DNA of 11,848 nucleotides from NCBI GenBank assembly GCA_023392115.1, contig JAEVZT010000521.1:1-11848 (forward strand), read 5' to 3'. The notes under the pieces are model-generated. The model ran no database searches and was not told the DNA's origin. It saw only the letters and a program-made list of their open reading frames with translations. Below are positions 6,001 through 11,848 of this stretch, in pieces (the first letter of the stretch is position 1; every line of letters starts with the position of its first letter). Both the position numbers and the translations under genes were made by a program. The DNA is from Chloroflexota bacterium. Lineage in GTDB: Bacteria; Chloroflexota; Anaerolineae; Aggregatilineales; Phototrophicaceae.

Positions 6001-7890
6001 GTGACCAGCATCCCCGCCGGTGACGATCAACACCGCGCTTATTACGATGAGCCCGCGTTCAGCCCTTGGCTGATCCGCCTGCCGATCCTGTTCATCAGTG
6101 GCGGCATCCTGCTGCTGCTTGTGCTGGCGATCCTCGTCGGCGCGTACCAGATCGCCTTCCGCGAGCGCATTTTCCTCGGCGTGTCGGCGATGGGCGTCAG
6201 CCTGAGCGGAATGACGCCCGATGAAGCGCGGCAGGCGCTGGAACAGCACTTCACCTATGCCGATCAAGCGGTGTTCACGTTCCGCGACGGCGACCGATTC
6301 TGGCAAACGAGCGCGCGCGAGCTTGGCGTCTCGTTCGACGCCGAAACGCTCGTCGCCGAAGCCTACGTCGCCGGGCGCAGCGCCAACCCGATGCTCGACA
6401 TCATCGATCAGACGCTGATGTGGCTCAACGGCAAGACGCTCGCGCCGGTCGTACGCTACGATCAAAATCTGGCGGTCGCGCAGCTTGAAGCGATCGCGCG
6501 CGAAATTAACCGCGAACCGCTCGACGCGACGCTGGCGATCAGCGACACAAACGTCGAAGCGACGCCGGGGCAAACCGGGCGCACCGTTGATATCGCCGCG
6601 AGTCTGCGCCGCCTCGACGATCGAATCATCAGCCTGAGTCCGGGCGGCGAGATTCCGCTCGTCGTCAACGAGTCGCCGCCGGTGGCGTGGGACGCGGAAG
6701 CCGCCGCCCGCAAAGCGCGGATCGCCATTTCGGCGCCGGTCACGTTGGTGGCAACCGACGCCGACGGACGCCCGCTCGGACCGTGGACGGCAACGCCGGA
6801 GCAAATCGCGCGGCTGCTGCGTGTTGAAACCGTTCAGAACGGTGACGGGACATACAGTTACGATGTCACCGTCAACGCCGAACCGTTCCGCGCCTATCTT
6901 GAAGCACTCTCGCAGGGACTGATCGCAAACGCGCGCGACGCCCGCTTCCATTTCAACGAATCGACAGGTCAGCTTGAGCTTTTCGAACCCGCCATCAACG
7001 GGCGCACGTTGAATGTCCCACTCACACTCGCGCGCATGGAACAGGCGATCTTCGACCCAACGAATCGCACGGTCGGCATGCAGTTCGACGAGGAACAGCC
7101 GCGCTATCACAACAACGTCACCGCCGCCGACCTCGGCATCACCGAACTTATCTCGCAGGGAACATCGTATTACACCGGATCGTCGCGGGCACGCATCGAC
7201 AACATCATCCTGTCGGCGACGCGCTTTGACGGACTGATCATCGCCCCCGGCGAGCAGTTTTCGTTTAATCACTATGTCGGCGACATCACCCCCGAAGCCG
7301 GCTTTGCCGAAGGGTTTGTCATCTTTGGCGGTCGAACGATCACCGGCATCGGCGGCGGCGTGTGTCAGGTGAGCACGACGGCATTCCGCGCCGCGTTTAA
7401 CGCGGGCTACCCGATCGAGGAATGGCACCCGCACGGCTACCGCGTCGGCTATTACGAGCAGGGCGGCGAAGGTCCGGGCATGGACGCGGCGATGTACATT
7501 CCGGCAGAGGGCGAAACAGGCGAGCTCGACTTCCGCTTCCGCAACGACACGCCCTACCACCTGCTGATCGAGACGTCAGTCTATCCCGCCAACAACTCGG
7601 TGCAGTTCCGCTTCTACAGCACCAATCCGGGGCGGCGAGTTGTCAAAGAGGGTCCGCAGATCTCGCATGTTGAGCCGCCGCTGCCGACGCGCTACGAGGC
7701 AAGTGACGATCTCGCGCCCGGACAGGAACGCTACGCCGACTGGGCAGCCGAAGGCGCGGAAGTCCGCGTGACGCGCCGCATTCTCGACGAAAGCGGCACG
7801 CAGGTCAGGAACGAGACGTTCCACAGCGTCTACCAGCCGTGGGGCGCGATCATTCAAGTCGCGCCGGGCGATCCGCGGGCGAACAGCTAA
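6001..7890 (+). CDS. VanW-family protein with N-terminal membrane anchor and peptidoglycan-binding-like repeats
   Basis: This is a 629-residue envelope protein. A cytoplasmic N-tail (1-26) is followed by one TM segment (about 28-50), so the bulk is outside. Residues 60-165 and 185-345 look like two PG_binding_4-type repeats: a GVSLSGMTPDEARQAL opening, a TFRDGDRFWQTSARELGVSFD core, then a second copy with TPGQTGRTVD and the variant PWTATPEQIARLL. The VanW domain spans about 397-530, with SRARIDNIILSATRFDGLIIAPGEQFSFN, the glycine/cysteine signature GIGGGVCQVSTT (449-460), and NAGYPIEEWHPHGYRVGYY. The tail to 612 is strand-rich and may be G5-like. VanW is named from vancomycin-resistance clusters, but its activity is unknown; a role at the cell wall is inferred. 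GTG 6001 is preceded by GGAG with a 5-nt spacer. The 3' end overlaps the convergent kinase gene by 3 nt. Confidence 0.92.
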   Translation: MTSIPAGDDQHRAYYDEPAFSPWLIRLPILFISGGILLLLVLAILVGAYQIAFRERIFLGVSAMGVSLSGMTPDEARQALEQHFTYADQAVFTFRDGDRFWQTSARELGVSFDAETLVAEAYVAGRSANPMLDIIDQTLMWLNGKTLAPVVRYDQNLAVAQLEAIAREINREPLDATLAISDTNVEATPGQTGRTVDIAASLRRLDDRIISLSPGGEIPLVVNESPPVAWDAEAAARKARIAISAPVTLVATDADGRPLGPWTATPEQIARLLRVETVQNGDGTYSYDVTVNAEPFRAYLEALSQGLIANARDARFHFNESTGQLELFEPAINGRTLNVPLTLARMEQAIFDPTNRTVGMQFDEEQPRYHNNVTAADLGITELISQGTSYYTGSSRARIDNIILSATRFDGLIIAPGEQFSFNHYVGDITPEAGFAEGFVIFGGRTITGIGGGVCQVSTTAFRAAFNAGYPIEEWHPHGYRVGYYEQGGEGPGMDAAMYIPAEGETGELDFRFRNDTPYHLLIETSVYPANNSVQFRFYSTNPGRRVVKEGPQISHVEPPLPTRYEASDDLAPGQERYADWAAEGAEVRVTRRILDESGTQVRNETFHSVYQPWGAIIQVAPGDPRANS

Positions 7891-9818
7891 ACGCGTGACC
7901 CCAGCACCTTCTGGATGAAATTGCGCAGGGTAATCCGCGCGTAGCGGTTGAGTTCGTCGCGCGCTTTGGTGTAGCGCCGACCGACGGCGTTCAGCTCGGC
8001 GTCAACGGCGTCAAGCTGCGCCTTGAGCGCGCCAATCAGTTCGACGTGCGGCGAGGTGGTCATGAGGGCGTCTCTCTGGCGCTCACGTTCAAGCCGTTCG
8101 GCTTCGAGCCTGTGCCGCGCCTCAACATAGCGAGCGCGAACGTGCGCGAGTTCGTCCGGCGAAACCGTCGCCGCTCCATTCGGGCTTGACCGCCGTTCAA
8201 GCGCCTGCCGCCAGCGGACGAGTTCGTCCCAGTCGCGCTGTGGGTTAGCGCGGTGGACGCCGCTGAGGACGTGCTTCGCTCTGATTTCGTTCGCCGGATG
8301 GATGTCCGCCGCCGTACGGATGCCGATCTCCGCCAGCATCTCCACGCGCGCCCGCCCGATGCCGCCGATCGCCCCCGGCTGGATCACACTAGTTGTCAAA
8401 TCCTGCCGGAGCTGCTGCAGCAGCCGGTCGACGGCGCGCGTTTCGCGTTCCTCTTGCCGGTGGGACTTCTCCATGTCGGCAGTCAGGCGGGCGATCGCGT
8501 TCTCCAGCATCCCAATTTCGCGTTGAAACCGCTTCTCGGCGTCGTTCAACTGGCGCGCGATCGTTTTGCGTCGATCTTTGAGTCCGGCAAGCTCGACTTC
8601 GAGCGCGTGTACCACTTCTTCGCGCCGCGACTTCTCGACGACGATCGGGTAGGACGAGAAGCGCTCGGCGATCTTGAACGAAGCATATTCGCGGAACAGC
8701 GGGCGAAAGCGGCGAAAGATCGAGTTCTCGAACGCCTCTTCGACCACCATGCGCTCGTGGGCAACGAGATCGCCGGGGAAGTCGAGCGGGTACAGGTCGA
8801 GATGATCGAACACCCACGACGACGGACGGGACGCGACAGTCGCTTCATTCGGCGCGGACAGGTTGAACGGCAGCCGTTCTTGCACCCACGCCCTCACCTT
8901 CGACTGCGGCACGTCGAGCGGATTACGTTCGAGCGGCAGCACGTCGAGATAAGACGGCGCGCGTACCGCCTGAAGCATCGCCCCCGCCAGCACGCGGATT
9001 CGAGCGTCGGCGTGCTTGTTGAGCAGGGCGAACGTCCGCGATTCGCGCGGGTCGGCGTAATCGGTGTCGCGGAAGAGCAAGTTTTCTTCGCCGGCTTCGG
9101 TCTTCTTCCACAGCGACGCGTCGAGCGACAGGGCAATCAGCGACACGCCGATCACATGCGCCGAAAAGTTGTCGATCTCGCGGAAGTTGGCGATCGACAC
9201 GCCCACATCGGACGTGCGCGACGGGTGCTGGTAATGGCGGTGTCCGACTTCGGCACTGCCGAGGTCAATGCCATCGGCGACGACCATGCCGTCATAGTCG
9301 ATCAGCTTGATCTCGCCGCTCCCGGTGATCAAGATGTTGCCATGCTGGAAGTCGCCATGCGCGATCTGCGCCCCGCGCAGCGACCGGCACAGGGCGATCC
9401 ACTGCTCGGCAAGCTGGAACAAGCCGCGCCCATCGTCGAGGTGCTTCTCGATGTACGTGTCGAGGCGCATTCCCGGCGTCCAGTCCATCTTCAGGATCGG
9501 ATACCACTTACCGCGAACGCGCACGCCCTGCGGCAGGTATTCGAAATCGACCATCCACGGCAGGGGGTGGCGCTTGAGGTGCGCGCTGATCAGGGCGTAG
9601 CGCTGCTGCTGGTTGGTGACTTCGCGCAGGAAGCAGCGCACCGCCTGCTTGCGTTCGCCGGTTTCGACTTCAAAGACGGTGGCGAAGTTGCCGGAGATTG
9701 GGCGCGGCAGACCGAACCGGTTCGTGACGACCCGACCCTTTCGCAAGTCAGGGTCAGAGAACGCGGCGCCCGGGTTCTGCATTGCCTCGGCGTACTCGTT
9801 CGGGTTAGGCCACGCCAC
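7887..9818 (-). CDS. Protein-kinase-like protein with coiled coils and helix-hairpin-helix (TerY-P triad kinase, YegI-like)
   Basis: This 643-residue cytoplasmic protein is the kinase member of the vWA/PP2C/kinase triad. The kinase-like domain (about 30-300) has a glycine loop SGNFATVFEV (42-51), catalytic loop HGDFQHGNILI (154-164; Asp156, Asn161) and metal motif DYDG (174-177; Asp174) in place of DFG. At the usual VAIK position it reads AVRCF, so Arg61 replaces the expected lysine. Residues 397-475 and 553-625 are charged, heptad-like coiled coils. Between them, PGAIGGIGRARVEMLAEIGI with TAADI (481-505) is a helix-hairpin-helix, a DNA-binding type motif. Kinases with this architecture belong to the TerY-P triad, and E. 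coli YegI is comparable in size and context. The start is GTG 9816-9818, with GGAG (9828-9831) 9 nt upstream inside the phosphatase gene; the two overlap by 14 nt. Activity is probable but unproven given the Arg61 substitution. Confidence 0.85.
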   Translation of the reverse strand: MAWPNPNEYAEAMQNPGAAFSDPDLRKGRVVTNRFGLPRPISGNFATVFEVETGERKQAVRCFLREVTNQQQRYALISAHLKRHPLPWMVDFEYLPQGVRVRGKWYPILKMDWTPGMRLDTYIEKHLDDGRGLFQLAEQWIALCRSLRGAQIAHGDFQHGNILITGSGEIKLIDYDGMVVADGIDLGSAEVGHRHYQHPSRTSDVGVSIANFREIDNFSAHVIGVSLIALSLDASLWKKTEAGEENLLFRDTDYADPRESRTFALLNKHADARIRVLAGAMLQAVRAPSYLDVLPLERNPLDVPQSKVRAWVQERLPFNLSAPNEATVASRPSSWVFDHLDLYPLDFPGDLVAHERMVVEEAFENSIFRRFRPLFREYASFKIAERFSSYPIVVEKSRREEVVHALEVELAGLKDRRKTIARQLNDAEKRFQREIGMLENAIARLTADMEKSHRQEERETRAVDRLLQQLRQDLTTSVIQPGAIGGIGRARVEMLAEIGIRTAADIHPANEIRAKHVLSGVHRANPQRDWDELVRWRQALERRSSPNGAATVSPDELAHVRARYVEARHRLEAERLERERQRDALMTTSPHVELIGALKAQLDAVDAELNAVGRRYTKARDELNRYARITLRNFIQKVLGSRV

Positions 9819-10554
9819 CGCCGGGTTCTCCGAGGCTTGGGCGGACGATCAGCAGCGTCACGTCGTCGTTGCGGCACAACTTCCTGCGCCGCGCCGCCAC
9901 GATCAGGCGTTCAAAATCTGGCTGGCTGAGCGGCGTCAGCAGGCGGGCGCGCGCTGCGCGGTAGCTGAGGAAGAAGTGCGCCAGCGCGTCGCTCATGAGC
10001 AGGAAGCAGTCGCCTTCCTGCCATTCGCCGCGCGTCAGCAGCGCGCCGATCGCGCCGTTGCTGACGCTGTTGGTCGAAATGAGCGTCGGGCGGTTGTTGA
10101 ACTGTTCCGGCGTGTGAAACGGAAAAGCGCGGATCGACTGGCGCGGGCGCACTTGAAACAGGCAGCTGTCGCCGACGCAGACCGCGCCCCATGTGCCGTC
10201 GTGACGCAGGTACAGCCCGATCAGCGACGAGTACGCTCCCGCGCGCAGCTTTTCTTCGGCGTACCACGGCAGCGGCTTGTCGCGCGTCCGCCGGTCGATC
10301 TCCGCCTGCCACTCGCCGGACAGCGTCTCGATACGCTCCGGTCGCAGGTGATTCAGCCGCTTGCCGGCGAAGGCGTCGACGAGGATTTGCGCCCACAGCC
10401 CGGAAAACGACGTTTCGGTCGCGCCGTCCGCCACCGCGCACAGGAATTCGTCGCGCGCGTCATCGGTTACGAGGGGCGGCGCGAAGGCGTCTTCGTATTC
10501 GTCGGGGCGGCTTCCCCCCTTTTGCAGCCAGAACGACTCGAAGGCGATCCGCAT
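9805..10554 (-). CDS. PP2C-type serine/threonine phosphatase (PphC-like)
   Basis: This 249-residue protein with a compact PP2C-like domain is probably the phosphatase that reverses phosphorylation by the neighbouring kinase. Metal-site motifs are visible in order: DEYEDAF (Asp22), VADGATETSFSG (Asp43-Gly44), AVCVGDSCLF (Asp129), LLMSDALAHFF (Asp189) and NDDVTLL (Asp230/231). The length matches the short PphC/YegK type rather than longer PP2C proteins, and there is no membrane segment or sensor domain. The ATG at 10552-10554 is one base after the TGA of the vWA gene and has only a weak Shine-Dalgarno, so translation is probably coupled to it. The 3' end overlaps the kinase gene by 14 nt. Substrates cannot be read from the sequence; the kinase itself and the vWA protein are the obvious candidates. 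Confidence 0.88.
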   Translation of the reverse strand: MRIAFESFWLQKGGSRPDEYEDAFAPPLVTDDARDEFLCAVADGATETSFSGLWAQILVDAFAGKRLNHLRPERIETLSGEWQAEIDRRTRDKPLPWYAEEKLRAGAYSSLIGLYLRHDGTWGAVCVGDSCLFQVRPRQSIRAFPFHTPEQFNNRPTLISTNSVSNGAIGALLTRGEWQEGDCFLLMSDALAHFFLSYRAARARLLTPLSQPDFERLIVAARRRKLCRNDDVTLLIVRPSLGEPGGGVA

Positions 10555-10555
10555 A

Positions 10556-11389
10556 TCACCGCAGGTTGCTCGGGCGCGTGCCGATGTCGAGGAAGCGGAT
10601 CACCGACACGATGTCGGCGTTGAAGACGAAGCCGCGCGAGTTGGCGGAGACGCGGAAGCCTTCCTGCTCGGCGGCGGTGCGGATGTGCTCCGGCAGTTCG
10701 CTCGACATGTTGAACAACTGCTTGGCGTACTGGTCGGGCAGCTCGAACTCGCTGTTCGGGAACTCGATCGGCGAGCCGCCGACCGACGACAGGTGGACGT
10801 TGAAGAACAGCACGTTACCGTCCGAGCTTTGCAGCGCCCGAAGCTGCTCCGCCGCCTGTGCGGGATCGCCGTCCGTCGCTTCGCCGTCGGTGATGTTGAT
10901 CACGATCGGCGGGAAACAGTCGGGGTGTTCGGACAGCCATGACTGGACGATGCGCTGCGCCTCTTTGATCGCCTGCACCATCGGCGTGCCCCCGTTCGAC
11001 ACCGGGCTAAACCAGATCGGGAAGCGCACTTTCTGCTCGACGATGCCGCCCGCGCCGTCGTCAACCTTCTTCGTCCGCTCCTCGATCCGTTCCGGTGCGT
11101 CGGCGACCTCGCTGATTCGGACGAGATCGCGTCCCGCCAGCGCCCCACCGAGCGCCGCGCCGACCTTCGCGCCGTACCCGAACACGCCGACGTGATAATA
11201 GTCGCGCACGCCTTCGGACTTGGCACATTTAATCGTCAGGTTGTAGAGCAGGTTGTTGATCGCGTCGGCGACCTTCTGATCCTTCTTGCCACCACCGCCG
11301 CCGAACTTATCCTGCATCGAGCCGGACTGGTCGAGCAGGAAGAGGAACATACTCGGGTTCGCGCGGCTGATTTCCGCTTGGTACGGCAT
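10556..11389 (-). CDS. von Willebrand factor A-domain protein (TerY/YegL-like)
   Basis: This 277-residue cytoplasmic protein is the first gene of the triad. The vWA domain opens with FLFLLDQSGSM, giving the MIDAS DxSxS at Asp20, Ser22 and Ser24. The later metal ligands are Thr135 in NGGTPM and Asp168 in INITDGEATDGD, so the metal site appears complete. A Gly/Lys-rich loop (KFGGGGGKKDQK, 28-39) follows the first MIDAS strand, and an insert at 79-120 contains acidic and basic stretches. The C-terminal 60 residues are helical. The zinc ribbon found on some TerY proteins is absent; only two cysteines occur (55 and 158). The ATG at 11387-11389 has AAGGGA 6 nt upstream. In this family vWA proteins act as scaffolds for signalling partners, so it probably binds or presents targets to the kinase and phosphatase. 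Confidence 0.88.
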   Translation of the reverse strand: MPYQAEISRANPSMFLFLLDQSGSMQDKFGGGGGKKDQKVADAINNLLYNLTIKCAKSEGVRDYYHVGVFGYGAKVGAALGGALAGRDLVRISEVADAPERIEERTKKVDDGAGGIVEQKVRFPIWFSPVSNGGTPMVQAIKEAQRIVQSWLSEHPDCFPPIVINITDGEATDGDPAQAAEQLRALQSSDGNVLFFNVHLSSVGGSPIEFPNSEFELPDQYAKQLFNMSSELPEHIRTAAEQEGFRVSANSRGFVFNADIVSVIRFLDIGTRPSNLR

Positions 11390-11416
11390 GTCGTATCCCT
11401 TCTGTGTGCAAAGTCC

Positions 11417-11435
11417 CTTTCGCTCGCGGCGAAAG
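11417..11435 (-). promoter_or_regulatory. Leader hairpin upstream of the vWA gene
   Basis: CTTTCGC (11417-11423) pairs perfectly with GCGAAAG (11429-11435) around a 5-nt loop. It lies in the presumed untranslated leader, 27 nt before the start codon, and could affect mRNA stability or translation of the triad. Confidence 0.35.
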
Positions 11436-11442
11436 CATCTTC

Positions 11443-11471
11443 TTCCGAACTATGATACCCCACATTCGGAA
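11443..11471 (-). promoter_or_regulatory. Dyad-flanked promoter/operator candidate for the triad operon
   Basis: TTCCGAA (11443-11449) and TTCGGAA (11465-11471) form a perfect 7-bp inverted repeat with centres 22 bp apart, about two helical turns. Between them, on the minus strand, TATCAT (11452-11457) resembles a -10 box placed 62 nt before the vWA ATG. There is no convincing -35. A dimeric regulator bound here would cover the promoter. Confidence 0.35.
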
Positions 11472-11497
11472 TACGACTCAGTGAGCGTGTTGGTTGC

Positions 11498-11629
11498 AAC
11501 CTCACCCTGTACGACCTTCGGTCGTACTGCCCCTCTCCATAGGCGAGGGGCAAAAGCCCAAATCATCATGTCCCTCTCCCTAAGCGAAGCGGCGAGAGGG
11601 ACGGCTTGCGAAGCAAGCAGGGTGAGGTT
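11498..11629. repeat. Multi-armed inverted-repeat element, copy 2
   Basis: An outer 12-bp stem (11498-11509 with 11618-11629) encloses four hairpins: GTACGACC/GGTCGTAC with a C(TTCG)G loop (11509-11527), GCCCCTC/GAGGGGC (11529-11551), TCCCTCTC/GAGAGGGA (11571-11601) and GCTTGC/GCAAGC (11604-11618). It shares arm sequence and the block GCCCCTCTCCATA with the copy at 4396-4481. It lies between two minus-strand genes, where it may end or stabilise the upstream transcript. Together with the promoter candidate and leader hairpin it accounts for most of the 264-bp gap. Confidence 0.7.
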
Positions 11630-11653
11630 TTGTGAACAGGGGTGGATGCAAGT

Positions 11654-11848
11654 TTACCCCTGCTGACCACGCGGGAAGGCGAGTATCGAGTTCCCCGACA
11701 GGACGTAGACGATCTGGCTGGCATCGGCGGCGACGTGCGAAAGCTGCGCGAACAGGTCTTCGTCGTGCGCGCGGTACGAGCGTAGGAATGTCCCCGCCAT
11801 CGTCGTCTCGTAAACCGTGCGGTTCTCACGGTTGACGAAGAACAGCCC
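11654..11848 (-). CDS. 3' end of a gene running off the window; possible beta-propeller protein
   Basis: An open minus-strand frame enters from the window edge and ends at TAA 11654-11656, giving the last 64 residues of a protein. It starts GLFFVNRENRTVYET and ends with a segment SQIVYVLSGNSILAFP. The pattern of short strands ending in YVL-S-G-N-S-I-L-AFP resembles the last blade of an NHL- or six-bladed beta-propeller repeat, but one blade is too little for a firm call. Codon use is GC-rich at third positions like its neighbours, whereas the two overlapping ATG-started frames here give low-complexity Arg/Ser-rich products. It lies upstream of the triad on the same strand, separated by the repeat element, so it could be a functional neighbour but probably not part of the same transcript. 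Confidence 0.6.
   Translation of the reverse strand, partial: GLFFVNRENRTVYETTMAGTFLRSYRAHDEDLFAQLSHVAADASQIVYVLSGNSILAFPRGQQG

Noticed and set aside
5983..7560. Long minus-strand open frame (525 codons) opposite the VanW gene
   Set aside because: Its product is Arg/Asp/Val-rich with no domain. The plus strand carries clear VanW motifs, and the open antisense frame follows from GC-rich third positions.
8253..9929. Long plus-strand open frame (558 codons) opposite the kinase gene
   Set aside because: It is Arg/Val/Asp-rich with no recognisable motifs, and it covers the kinase and part of the phosphatase, which have catalytic motifs on the other strand.
11566..11829. Minus-strand 87-codon frame with an ATG at the window end
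   Set aside because: Its product is a low-complexity Arg/Thr/Ser-rich string, and it crosses the hairpin repeat. The frame ending at 11654 has a protein-like pattern instead.

Overview
The window is GC-rich, densely coded DNA that looks like a chromosomal segment of a member of the Chloroflexota (Anaerolineae-like). This assignment is an inference from gene style: a peptide-type ABC transporter with cysteine-containing loops, a VanW protein with duplicated peptidoglycan-binding-like repeats, a Uma2 protein, a small lipoprotein, a kinase/phosphatase/vWA cluster, and dispersed multi-hairpin repeats between genes. No rRNA, tRNA, CRISPR array or insertion sequence was seen.

Region 1 (1-4500): a short minus-strand hypothetical gene (51-311) is divergent from a plus-strand peptide-family ABC importer. 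The importer comprises a substrate-binding protein (581-2239), a DppB-type permease (2342-3418) and a DppC-type permease (3423-4379); no ATPase gene follows. Two things stand out. The binding protein appears circularly permuted: the block that normally opens the SBP_bac_5 fold sits at its C-terminus. The DppB-type permease is interrupted by one in-frame TAG at 2945-2947, with normal family sequence resuming in the same frame. A perfect 10-bp hairpin lies between the binding protein and the permease.

Region 2 (4396-7890): a multi-armed inverted-repeat element follows dppC. Next come a minus-strand Uma2-family nuclease-like gene, a plus-strand lipoprotein gene and a plus-strand VanW-family membrane-anchored protein.

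Region 3 (7887-11848): a tight minus-strand operon encodes a vWA-domain protein, a PP2C-type phosphatase and a protein-kinase-like protein with coiled coils and a helix-hairpin-helix. This is the TerY-P triad, comparable in content to the YegL/PphC/YegI set of E. coli. The junctions are one base (vWA/PP2C) and a 14-nt overlap (PP2C/kinase). The kinase gene ends tail-to-tail with the VanW gene, overlapping it by 3 nt. Upstream of the triad are a dyad-flanked promoter candidate, a second copy of the multi-armed repeat, and the 3' end of another minus-strand gene running off the window (11654-11848), perhaps a beta-propeller protein.

The three regions look functionally separate: peptide-type solute uptake, cell-envelope proteins, and a phosphorylation-based signalling module. 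The most unusual items are the permuted binding protein, the amber-interrupted permease and the triad.
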